A stretch of 64,000 bases of DNA from Rhizobiales bacterium NRL2. GTDB taxonomy: Bacteria; Pseudomonadota; Alphaproteobacteria; Minwuiales; Minwuiaceae. How positions within the stretch are numbered: the stretch's first letter is position 1; the number at the start of each line of letters is the position of its first letter. Both the position numbers and the translations under genes were made by a program. The notes beneath the pieces were generated by a model. It was not told the origin of the DNA. It was given only the letters and a program-made list of their open reading frames with translations, and did not search any database. The DNA is taken from assembly GCA_001664005.1 (NCBI GenBank), contig CP016093.1, positions 2,239,001-2,303,000 of the forward strand, given 5' to 3'. Below, one piece after another: positions 51,509 to 59,075 of this stretch.

Positions 51509-51539
51509 CGATCCCCGCCCGGAAATCAGGCGGGGATCG
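51509..51539. promoter_or_regulatory. Perfect 11-bp hairpin upstream of dnaB
   Basis: CGATCCCCGCC (51509-51519) and GGCGGGGATCG (51529-51539) pair perfectly around a nine-base loop. A TTTTG run follows on the plus strand, where no gene ends nearby. On the minus strand it lies 35 bases after the stop of the acidic exported protein, but only TT follows. It may end that message inefficiently or structure the dnaB leader. Confidence 0.55.
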
Positions 51540-51541
51540 TT

Positions 51542-51573
51542 TTGTCCACAGTGTGGATCGATTCGTGGATCAA
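51542..51573. promoter_or_regulatory. DnaA-box-like cluster upstream of dnaB
   Basis: TTGTCCACA (51542-51550) differs from the DnaA box TTATCCACA at one position. TGTGGATCG (51552-51560) and GTGGATCAA (51565-51573) are more degenerate and lie on the opposite strand. The first two form an inverted pair. They lie about 80-110 bases before the dnaB start. Confidence 0.4.
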
Positions 51574-52092
51574 TCAGTCGCCGCCGGTGGCGGTCGCGTC
51601 TTCGTAGGGCGCGTCGCCATCCTCGTAGGCGGTATCGTCGAACAGGGCTTGGAATTCGTCCACAGCCGCGCCCATGGATTCCTTGAAATCCGACCAGGCG
51701 TTGGCGCTCCAGCCGTCGTTGTGTTCGACCTTGGCCTCATCGAGGCGGTCGGCGATGTCCGCGCGGATGGAGCGCATCTCGGCGACACGCTGTTCCTTCA
51801 TGGGCTCGTCGGATTCCGACCAGAGATCGATCCGGCGGTCCATCGCCCTCAGCAGATCCTCGCCTGCGCTGACGGCCGGCTCCAGCTTCTCGCCGGTATA
51901 GGCTTCGAATTCCTTCCAGGCGCTCAGCACGTCCGAGCGGGCATCCGCGAGGCCGTCTTCCGTCTTCGTCATGTCGCTCTGTTCGGCCGTCGCCTGATCG
52001 GCGGCCTTGTCATCGCCGGCCTGGACGGCCAGGGGCATCGCCAGCATGGCGGCGATACAGGTCGTGGTGAGGAGATTGCGATTCCTGTTCAT
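51574..52092 (-). CDS. Acidic exported protein of unknown function
   Basis: A 172-residue protein with a Sec signal peptide of about 25 residues (MNRNRNLLTTTCIAAMLAMP ending VQA). The mature part is rich in Asp, Glu and Ala. It looks largely helical: WKEFEAYTGEKLEPAVSAGE, then a run of heptad-like Arg/Ile/Glu segments. It ends in an acidic tail. No domain is recognised. AAGGGGAAACAAG precedes the ATG. It lies alone between the dnaB upstream region and an SDR gene on the same strand. Confidence 0.75.
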   Translation of the reverse strand: MNRNRNLLTTTCIAAMLAMPLAVQAGDDKAADQATAEQSDMTKTEDGLADARSDVLSAWKEFEAYTGEKLEPAVSAGEDLLRAMDRRIDLWSESDEPMKEQRVAEMRSIRADIADRLDEAKVEHNDGWSANAWSDFKESMGAAVDEFQALFDDTAYEDGDAPYEDATATGGD

Positions 52093-52191
52093 CTTGTTTC
52101 CCCTTCGTCTTGTTGATCGCTTGCGGGGGAAGATGGGGAAGGGTGTCGGGCGACACCACCCCCCGTGCGTCCAAACGTACCGGTGGCGGGG

Positions 52192-52947
52192 TCAGCGGAT
52201 GCGCTGGGCCCGGTAGATGCGGTTGTCGGTGGGGCTGACCACCAGTTCGTTGATGCAGACATGGGGCGGGAGCGCAGCCAGCCAGGCGATGACTTCGCCC
52301 ATGTCGGCCATCTGCACCATCTTTTCCAGTTCCTCCGGCGGCGGCGGCACGGGGCGAGCATCCATGATGGGCGTATAGACCTCGCCCGGACAGAGTGCCG
52401 TGGCGCGGATGCCGTTGCCGCCTTCCTCCATGTTGATCAGCTCGTTCATGGCGCTGACCGCGTGCTTGGCGGCGTTGTAGGCGGCCCCGGCCAGATAGGC
52501 GGGCCAGCGGCCGGCCCAGGAGGAGACGTTCACGATCAGGCCGCCGCCCCGGGCGCGCATCATCGGCAGCACGGGATGAATGCACTGGAAGACGCCGTTG
52601 ACGTCGACGTCGATGACCTGCCGCCAGTCGGCGACGCTGAGGCTGTCCAGATGACGGTCCTTCACGTTGAGACCGGCGTTGGCGACCAGCACATCGATGC
52701 CCCCGAAGCGCTGCCGGGTGCGGTCGGCAACAGCGGCGCAGGCGTCCGCGTCGGCCACGTCGAGAGGTTCGACGACGCAGGTGCCGCCGGCGTCCGCGAT
52801 GATCGCGGCGGTTTCGTTCAGTGGCTCAGTGCGGCGTCCGCTGGCGACGACGGCGAATCCGTCACGCGCGAGCGCGACGGCCGCAGCCTGACCAATTCCG
52901 CTGCCCGCGCCCGTGATCCATGCAGTCCGTGCATCTGCTGTCGCCAT
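52192..52947 (-). CDS. SDR family oxidoreductase
   Basis: A short-chain dehydrogenase of 251 residues. The cofactor motif is TGAGSGIGQAAAVALARDG, the structural motif is LVANAGLN and the catalytic motif is VSSWAGRWPAYLAGAAYNAAKHA with Ser, Tyr and Lys. The ATG at 52947 follows AGGAGG; the frame beyond is open but meaningless. Arginine after the first beta-alpha-beta unit (ASGRRTE) suggests NADP preference. Substrate unknown. It follows the GNAT gene by 73 bases. Confidence 0.9.
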   Translation of the reverse strand: MATADARTAWITGAGSGIGQAAAVALARDGFAVVASGRRTEPLNETAAIIADAGGTCVVEPLDVADADACAAVADRTRQRFGGIDVLVANAGLNVKDRHLDSLSVADWRQVIDVDVNGVFQCIHPVLPMMRARGGGLIVNVSSWAGRWPAYLAGAAYNAAKHAVSAMNELINMEEGGNGIRATALCPGEVYTPIMDARPVPPPPEELEKMVQMADMGEVIAWLAALPPHVCINELVVSPTDNRIYRAQRIR

Positions 52948-53020
52948 GTCCGCCTCCTGTCGTTCCACCATCCACCCGGGGAACGAGAATAGGCCGTGCG
53001 CGGAGGAGCGGCCAGCGCAG

Positions 53021-53470
53021 CTACAGGTCCAGTCGAAGGCGGGGCAGTGTGCGGCCCGGAATCGAGGCCGAGGGGGACTCGCTGACCAGTCTTGCGCCCA
53101 TGCGTTCATAGAACGGCCGGGCGTTGGGATCGGAATCGATGTAGAGGCAGTGGGCGCCGGCACGCCGCGCCTCGACGGCGATGGCGCGGAAAAGCACACC
53201 GCCCAGACCGGTGCCGATGCGTTCGGGTGTGACGAACATGTTCCACAGCCCCAGGGCGTCCGTGTCCGGTTCCAGCCCCGCCATGGCGACCAGCCGGCCG
53301 CCGTCCTCGACCACCAGCATCGTCCGTTCGGCGATCTGACCGGGGGTCACCGTCAGTTCGTCGCGGCAGGCATCCATGAAGGTGGCATCATAGCCCCAGT
53401 GGACCTTGGAGCGCAGGGCGAGCTCCGTCAGTGCGGCGGAGTCTGCGGCTACGGCACGGCGAATCTGCAC
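53021..53470 (-). CDS. GNAT family N-acetyltransferase
   Basis: A 149-residue acetyl-CoA-dependent acyltransferase. VQIRRAVAADSAALTELALRS is the usual first strand and helix. NMFVTPERIGTGLGGVLFRAI contains the acetyl-CoA motif A, although the normal Q/RxxGxG/A is replaced by RIGTGLG. YIDSDPNARPFYERMGARLV is motif B. GTG 53470 is chosen because the family sequence begins there; no ATG is suitable. The frame stays open to 53548, but only by reading through a strong terminator hairpin. Substrate unknown. Confidence 0.8.
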   Translation of the reverse strand: MQIRRAVAADSAALTELALRSKVHWGYDATFMDACRDELTVTPGQIAERTMLVVEDGGRLVAMAGLEPDTDALGLWNMFVTPERIGTGLGGVLFRAIAVEARRAGAHCLYIDSDPNARPFYERMGARLVSESPSASIPGRTLPRLRLDL

Positions 53471-53483
53471 CGTTCTGTCCCCG

Positions 53484-53519
53484 AAAAGAAAAAAGGCGGG
53501 TCCAACGAATGGACCCGCC
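53484..53519 (-). terminator. Strong intrinsic terminator, minus strand
   Basis: A perfect 10-bp stem, 53495-53504 with 53510-53519, has a five-base loop. On the minus strand TTTTTTCTTTT (53494-53484) follows. It stops transcription entering from the LysR gene or from the candidate small RNA. It ends only 13 bases before the GTG of the GNAT gene, which runs in the same direction. Confidence 0.92.
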
Positions 53520-53613
53520 GAGTCTAACAGGGAGGCTTCACGTCTCAAGAGACGTCGGACAATCCGACAGGGAGGCGCCGGATCGCCCGTCGATGCTGCG
53601 ATGCAACATCCAT
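53484..53613 (-). ncRNA. Candidate small regulatory RNA with two CCTCCC motifs
   Basis: About 130 bases on the minus strand, with ends estimated from the promoter and terminator. A hairpin of eight pairs at 53610-53592 opens the RNA. Next, CGATCCG/CGGATTG (53585-53579 with 53566-53560) closes a 12-base loop containing CCTCCC. The ten bases GCCTCCCTGT occur twice exactly, at 53576-53567 and 53536-53527. Between them lies the hairpin ACGTCT/AGACGT. The RNA ends at the strong terminator. A -10 box CTACAT (53626-53621) lies about eight bases before the proposed 5' end, with a weak TTTATT -35 at 16 bases. No reading frame is evident. It resembles the alphaproteobacterial alpha-r14-type small RNAs with anti-Shine-Dalgarno loops; membership is not proven. 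Confidence 0.55.
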
Positions 53614-53762
53614 GCGCGAGATGTAGGTCGTCGGTGTGGTGAAATAAAGTGGTACAGTCGAAATTCAGCTATGCAAATGTCGCAGAGCTATAACGTACTG
53701 AAAAAGCACAACTTCCGTTTACGTAAACTGGTTTGTTGAAAAATGTTGCGGTTCTGCCACGC

Positions 53763-54653
53763 TCAGAACTGGGTGTCCGAGACCTGCTGGATGAGGAAAT
53801 CCCGGAACACCGCGATTCGCTTCGAGTTCCGGAGTTCCTCCGGATAGACGAAGTAGGTGTCGAAGCTCGGGCCCGCGATGTCGTCGAGCACGCGTACCGC
53901 CTTGCTGTGGCCCTGGACGATGTAGTCGGGCAGGGCGGCGATGCCGAGGCCGCTTTCGACGGCCAGCAGCAGGCCGTAGACATTGTTGACCGTCAGCACC
54001 GGCCGGCGCGGCCGGTTGGGGTTGGCGCCCAGTTCCATCACCCAGTTGCTGGTCGGCACCGGAGTGACCGTTTCCGCGCCGTAGATGATCAGGGCATGCT
54101 TGTCGAGGTCTTCCGGCGTCTTCGGTGTGCCGCGCCGCTTGATGTAGTCGGGCGAGGCGTAAAGGTGGAAGTTCATCGAGTTCATCTTGCGCTGGATCAG
54201 GTCCGGCTGGGTCGGCGGCCGGAGCTTGATGGCGATATCGGCCTCGCGCATCGTCAGGTCGACTTCCCCGTCGGTCAGCACGAGATGGACCGAGATGTCT
54301 GGGTAGGCCTCGATGAACGCGCGGATGCGCGGCGTCAGCCAGGTCGAGCCAAGGCCGACGGTGGTCGAGACCGTCAGGTCGCCGCGCGGCTTCTCCTTGG
54401 CGTCCGTCAGCATGGCCTCGGCCATGGCCAGCTTGGAGAATACTTCGCGGGCGGTCTTGTAGAGCAGTTCGCCCTGTTCGGTGAGGATGAGGCCGCGGGC
54501 GTGTCGGCGGAACAGCGTCGTCCGAAGGCTCTCCTCCAGGGCGCTTACCTGCCGGCTGACCGCCGACTGGCTGAGGTTCAATAGTTCACCCGCATGGGTG
54601 AAGCTTCCGGCGTCCGCGACCGTGTGAAAAATGCGCAACTTGTCCCAATCCAT
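53763..54653 (-). CDS. LysR family transcriptional regulator
   Basis: A 296-residue LTTR. The N-terminal winged helix-turn-helix reads MDWDKLRIFHTVADAGSFTHAGELLNLSQSAVSRQVSALE. The effector-binding domain runs from about 90 to 290. The ATG at 54653 matches the family start; the frame upstream overlaps trxB. It lies 73 bases after trxB on the same strand. This pairing is conserved in alphaproteobacteria. A redox-related target is possible, but no direct evidence is visible. No cysteine pair like that of OxyR is seen. Confidence 0.9.
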   Translation of the reverse strand: MDWDKLRIFHTVADAGSFTHAGELLNLSQSAVSRQVSALEESLRTTLFRRHARGLILTEQGELLYKTAREVFSKLAMAEAMLTDAKEKPRGDLTVSTTVGLGSTWLTPRIRAFIEAYPDISVHLVLTDGEVDLTMREADIAIKLRPPTQPDLIQRKMNSMNFHLYASPDYIKRRGTPKTPEDLDKHALIIYGAETVTPVPTSNWVMELGANPNRPRRPVLTVNNVYGLLLAVESGLGIAALPDYIVQGHSKAVRVLDDIAGPSFDTYFVYPEELRNSKRIAVFRDFLIQQVSDTQF

Positions 54654-54726
54654 GGGGCCGAAAATATCCAGTGCGCACGAGTCGACAAGCAAAAACGACG
54701 GGCAGGCCCGCCGTCGGGCGCGAATT

Positions 54727-55689
54727 CTACTCCGCGGCCTGGGGCAATTCGGCGGCGGCGGCGAACTTTTCGGCCTCCAGCGCCGCCATGCAGCCGGTGC
54801 CCGCGGCCGTGACGGCCTGGCGGTAGATCTTGTCCTGGACGTCGCCCGAGGCGAAGACGCCGGGCACGTTGGTGGCCGTCGAATCGGGCGCGGTGAGGAG
54901 GTAGCCTTCGTGGTCCATGTCGACCTGGCCACTGAACAGCTCGGTGTTCGGGTTGTGCCCGATAGCGACGAAGACGCCGTGCACCGGAATCTCCCGGGTC
55001 TCGCCGCTGGTCGCGTGACGGATGCGCACCCCGGTGACGCCCAGCGGATCCTCGTCGCCGAGAACCTCGTCCAGCACGTGATCCCAGACCACCTCGATCT
55101 TTTCATGCTTGAGCACACGCTGCTGCAGGATGTGCTCGGCACGCAGCGAATCCCGGCGATGGATGAGCCAGACCTTCGAGGCGAAGTGGGTCAGGAACAG
55201 CGCTTCCTCGGCCGCGGTGTTGCCGCCGCCGATGACGCAGACTTCCTTGCCGCGGTAGAAGAAGCCGTCGCAGGTGGCGCAGGCCGAGACTCCGAAGCCC
55301 TGGAACTTCTGCTCGCTGGGCAGGCCGAGCCACTTGGCCGAGGCGCCGGTGGAGATGATCACGGTCTCGCCGACATAGGTGTTGCCGCCATCGCCCTTCG
55401 CCACGAAGGGCCGCTTCGAAAGATCGATTTCCGCGACGATGTCGTGGACGATGCGGGTGCCGACATTGGCCGCCTGCTTTTCCATCTGCTCCATGAGCCA
55501 CGGGCCCTGGATGACGTCGGCGAATCCCGGGTAGTTCTCGACGTCGGTGGTGATGGTGAGCTGACCGCCCGGCTGGATGCCGTGCACCATGACCGGCTGG
55601 AGGCCCGCGCGCGCGGCGTAGATCGCCGCCGTGCACCCGGCCGGACCCGACCCGATGATCAGAACCTTGGTCTCAATCGTTTCGGCCAT
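54727..55689 (-). CDS. trxB: Thioredoxin reductase
   Basis: FAD/NADPH enzyme that keeps thioredoxin reduced. It has 320 residues. The FAD motif is IIGSGPAGCTAAIYAARAG (11-29). The redox pair C137/C140 lies in CATCDGFFY. The NADPH motif is VIGGGNTAAEEA, and the C-terminal FAD contact is GVFASGDVQDKIYRQAVTAAGTGCMAA. Start ATG 55689. It diverges from the PLP decarboxylase gene across 106 bases and is followed by the LysR gene. Confidence 0.97.
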   Translation of the reverse strand: MAETIETKVLIIGSGPAGCTAAIYAARAGLQPVMVHGIQPGGQLTITTDVENYPGFADVIQGPWLMEQMEKQAANVGTRIVHDIVAEIDLSKRPFVAKGDGGNTYVGETVIISTGASAKWLGLPSEQKFQGFGVSACATCDGFFYRGKEVCVIGGGNTAAEEALFLTHFASKVWLIHRRDSLRAEHILQQRVLKHEKIEVVWDHVLDEVLGDEDPLGVTGVRIRHATSGETREIPVHGVFVAIGHNPNTELFSGQVDMDHEGYLLTAPDSTATNVPGVFASGDVQDKIYRQAVTAAGTGCMAALEAEKFAAAAELPQAAE

Positions 55690-55795
55690 GGGAGTCTCCG
55701 CTGGTCAGGGTCGGGCGCAGGATGAAGGGATCACCTATTTCGTCAAGGGCGGGGCCGTGTCAAGTTCGCCGCCGTCACACGCCGGAGAGAGCCCC

Positions 55796-57208
55796 ATGGA
55801 CATCGACGAGTTCCGCAGTCACGCCCATCAGATGGTCGACTGGATGGCCGACTACATGGCGCGCGTCGAGGATTTTCCGGTGCGGGCGCAGACGAAGCCG
55901 GGAGAGGTCGCGGCGAAACTGGCGGCGAGCGCCCCGGTCGCGGGAGAATCGATGAACGCGATCATGGGCGACTTCGTCCGCGACGTGCTGCCGGGCATGA
56001 CCCACTGGCAGCATCCTTCCTTCTTCGCCTATTTTCCCGCCAATTCCAGCCCGCCCTCGGTGCTGGCGGAGATGCTGACGGCGACGCTCGGCGCCCAGTG
56101 CATGATGTGGCAGACCTCGCCGGCGGCCGCCGAGATGGAGGGCCGGGTGCTGGACTGGCTGCGGCAGATGATCGGCCTGGATGCGGGTTTCGCCGGCGTG
56201 ATCCAGGATTCCGCCTCGGGCGCGACCCTCTGCGCCCTGTTGACGGCGCGGGAGCGGGCGACGGATGACGCGGCCAACGAGACGGGCCTCGCCGGCGGCC
56301 CGGAACTTGTCGTCTACTGCTCCGACCATACCCACACCTCGATCGAGAAGGGGGCGAAGATCGCCGGCTACGGGCGGCGGAACGTGCGCAAGGTCGCGAC
56401 CGGCGACGATTTCGGCATCGTGCCCGGCGAACTGGCGCGGGCGATCGACGACGACATTGCCGCGGGACGCAAGCCCGCCTGCGTCGTCGCCTCGCTCGGC
56501 GCGACCGGCGTCGGCGCCATCGACGACCTGAAGGCGGTGGGGGAGATCTGCGCGGCCCGCGGCGTCTTCCTGCACGTCGACGCCGCCTGGGCGGGCGCGG
56601 CGCTGATCCTGCCCGAATGCCGCTGGATGCTGGAGGGGCAGGGCCATGTCGACAGCCTGGTCTTCAACCCGCACAAGTGGCTGCTGACCAATTTCGACTG
56701 CGCCGCCCATTTCGTGCGCGACCCGGAGGCGCTGGTCCGCACCTTCGCCATCGACGCCACGTACTACCAGGGACCCGAAACCGGACAGGTGGCCGACTAC
56801 CGCGACTGGGGCGTGCCGCTGGGACGCCGTTTCCGCGCGCTGAAGCTCTGGTTCGTGCTCCGGAGCTATGGCGTGGAGGGGCTTCAGGCCTTCCTGCGCC
56901 GCCATATCGCGCTGGCCGAGGACCTGGAGCGGCGCATCGCCGCCGAGCCGGACTTCGAGCTGGTCGCGCCGCGGGTGCTCTCGCTGATCAATTTCCGCTA
57001 CCGCCCGGAAGGCGCCGACGACGCCCGCTGCGACGAACTGAACGAGCGGCTGCTGTTGGCGCTGAACGACTCGGGCGAGGCCTATTTCACGCCCAACCGG
57101 GTGCACGGGCGCTCCGCCATCCGCATCTCCATCGGACAGGCCCGCACCGAGGCCCGCCATGTCGACGCGGCCTGGGATCTGATCGGACGGACGGCGCGGA
57201 CGCTCTGA
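55796..57208 (+). CDS. PLP-dependent aromatic-L-amino-acid-type decarboxylase
   Basis: A 470-residue group II decarboxylase. K294 in FNPHKWLLTNFDC is the PLP lysine. HVDAAWAGAALILPECRWML and the ring-stacking histidine in CSDHTHTSIEKGAKIAG are intact. The N-terminal FRSHAHQMVDWMADYMARVEDFPV and HPSFFAYFPANSS match the DOPA/tyrosine/tryptophan decarboxylase group. The ATG at 55796 begins that family sequence; the frame is open upstream into trxB antisense. The amine made is unknown. It has no obvious pathway partners nearby. Confidence 0.9.
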   Translation: MDIDEFRSHAHQMVDWMADYMARVEDFPVRAQTKPGEVAAKLAASAPVAGESMNAIMGDFVRDVLPGMTHWQHPSFFAYFPANSSPPSVLAEMLTATLGAQCMMWQTSPAAAEMEGRVLDWLRQMIGLDAGFAGVIQDSASGATLCALLTARERATDDAANETGLAGGPELVVYCSDHTHTSIEKGAKIAGYGRRNVRKVATGDDFGIVPGELARAIDDDIAAGRKPACVVASLGATGVGAIDDLKAVGEICAARGVFLHVDAAWAGAALILPECRWMLEGQGHVDSLVFNPHKWLLTNFDCAAHFVRDPEALVRTFAIDATYYQGPETGQVADYRDWGVPLGRRFRALKLWFVLRSYGVEGLQAFLRRHIALAEDLERRIAAEPDFELVAPRVLSLINFRYRPEGADDARCDELNERLLLALNDSGEAYFTPNRVHGRSAIRISIGQARTEARHVDAAWDLIGRTARTL

Positions 57209-57215
57209 GGCCGGG

Positions 57216-59015
57216 CTACTCGTCGCCCATGCGCAGCGCGGCCATGAAGGCCTCCTGCGGGATATCGACCTTGCCGTAGGTGCGCATGCGCCGCTTGCCG
57301 GCCTTCTGCTTCTCCAGCAGCTTCTTCTTGCGGGTGACGTCGCCGCCATAGCACTTGGCGGTGACGTCCTTGCGCATCGCCGAGATGGTCTCTCGCGCGA
57401 TCACCGAGCCGCCGATGGCCGCCTGGATCGGGATCTTGAACATCTGCCGCGGGATCAGGTCCTTCAACCGCTCACAGAGCATCCGACCGCGCTCGTAGGC
57501 CCGGTCCCTGTGGACGATGAGCGCCAGCGCGTCGACCGGCTCCGCGTTCACCAGGATCGACATCTTGACCAGGTCGCCCCGGCGGTAGCCGATCAATTCA
57601 TAGTCGAAGCTGGCATAGCCGCGGCTGACCGACTTCAGCCGGTCGTAGAAGTCGAAGACGATCTCCGACAGCGGCAGTTCGTATTCGATCATCGCCCGGG
57701 CGCCGGCATAGGTCAGGTTGGTCTGGACGCCGCGTTTCTCCTCGCAGAGCTTCAGCACCGCGCCCAGATGCTCGTCGGGGCAGAGGATCGTCGCCTTGAT
57801 CCACGGCTCCTCGATGTAGTCGACCTTGACCGGATCGGGCATGTCGGCGGGGTTGTGCAGTTCCACCAGCGTGCCGTCGGTCATGTGTAGCTTGAAGATC
57901 ACCGAGGGCGCGGTGGTGATCAGGTCCAGGTCGAATTCGCGCTCCAGTCGCTCCTGCACGATCTCCATGTGCAGCAGGCCCAGGAACCCGCAGCGGAAGC
58001 CGAAGCCCAGCGCCGCCGAGCTCTCGGGTTCGAAGTGGAAGCTGGAATCGTTGAGGCGGAGCTTGGCCAGGCTGTCGCGCAGGTCCTGGTAATCCGAGGT
58101 ATCGACCGGGAACAGGCCGCAGAACACCACCGGGATGGAGGGCTTGAAGCCGGGCAGGGGCTTCGCCGTCGGCTTGCCGTCATCGGTGATGGTGTCGCCG
58201 ACATCGGTCTCGGCCACCGTCTTGATGGAGGCGGTGAAGAAGCCGATCTCGCCCGGGCCCAGTTCGTCCAGCACGGTCATCTTCGGGGTAAAGATGCCGA
58301 CGCGGTCGATCTGGTGCGTGGCGCCGGTCGACATCAGCTTGATCTTCATGCCCTTCTTCAGCTTGCCGTCGTAAAGCCTTGTGAGCACGACGACGCCCAG
58401 ATATGGGTCATACCAGCTGTCGACCAGCAGGGCCTTCAGCGGCGCCGTCGAATCGCCGGTCGGCGCCGGGATGCGCCGGATCAGCGCCTCGATCACGTCG
58501 GGTACGCCCTGACCGGTCTTGGCGGAGATCTCGATGGCGTCGGAGGCGTCGATGCCGATGACGTCCTCGATCTGCTCCTTGACCCGTTCCGGCTCGGCCG
58601 CCGGCAGGTCGACCTTGTTCAGCACGGGTACGATCTCGAGGTCGTTCTCGATGGCGAGATAGACATTGGCCAGCGTCTGGGCCTCGACGCCCTGGCTGGC
58701 GTCGACCACCAGCAGCGCGCCCTCGCAGGCCGACAGGCTGCGGCTGACCTCGTAGGAGAAGTCGACATGGCCGGGCGTGTCGATCAGGTTCAACTGATAG
58801 ATCTCGCCGTCCGCGGCCTTGTGCAGCAGCCGGACGGTCTGCGCCTTGATGGTGATGCCGCGCTCGCGCTCCAGGTCCATGGAGTCGAGCACTTGCTGCT
58901 GCATCTCCCGGCTTTCGAGGCCGCCGGTCATCTCGATCAGGCGATCGGCGAGCGTCGACTTGCCATGATCGATGTGAGCGATGATGGCGAAATTTCGGAT
59001 ATGCGTGCGGTCCAT
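57216..59015 (-). CDS. lepA: Elongation factor 4 (LepA)
   Basis: Ribosome-associated GTPase that acts during translation stress and ribosome assembly. It has 599 residues, the standard length. G1 is [15 protein letters not shown]3 is [12 protein letters not shown] and G4 is NKVDLPAA. The LepA-specific C-terminal domain ([28 protein letters not shown]) follows. Start ATG 59015. It lies between the convergent decarboxylase gene and the amidohydrolase on the same strand. Confidence 0.98.
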   Translation of the reverse strand: MDRTHIRNFAIIAHIDHGKSTLADRLIEMTGGLESREMQQQVLDSMDLERERGITIKAQTVRLLHKAADGEIYQLNLIDTPGHVDFSYEVSRSLSACEGALLVVDASQGVEAQTLANVYLAIENDLEIVPVLNKVDLPAAEPERVKEQIEDVIGIDASDAIEISAKTGQGVPDVIEALIRRIPAPTGDSTAPLKALLVDSWYDPYLGVVVLTRLYDGKLKKGMKIKLMSTGATHQIDRVGIFTPKMTVLDELGPGEIGFFTASIKTVAETDVGDTITDDGKPTAKPLPGFKPSIPVVFCGLFPVDTSDYQDLRDSLAKLRLNDSSFHFEPESSAALGFGFRCGFLGLLHMEIVQERLEREFDLDLITTAPSVIFKLHMTDGTLVELHNPADMPDPVKVDYIEEPWIKATILCPDEHLGAVLKLCEEKRGVQTNLTYAGARAMIEYELPLSEIVFDFYDRLKSVSRGYASFDYELIGYRRGDLVKMSILVNAEPVDALALIVHRDRAYERGRMLCERLKDLIPRQMFKIPIQAAIGGSVIARETISAMRKDVTAKCYGGDVTRKKKLLEKQKAGKRRMRTYGKVDIPQEAFMAALRMGDE

Positions 59016-59075
59016 GCGGCGGCTATGTAAGGCCTATGCGAAGGTCCGTCTACGTCGATTTGGGCCCCGGGCGGG

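Noticed and set aside
52142-52157. Small GC hairpin upstream of the acidic exported protein gene
   Set aside because: Only six base pairs with a four-base loop and no T tract; such stems are expected by chance at this GC content.
53549-53760. A protein-coding gene in the 53.6 kb gap
   Set aside because: Frames there are short, start without ribosome sites and cross the terminator. The structured small-RNA explanation fits better.
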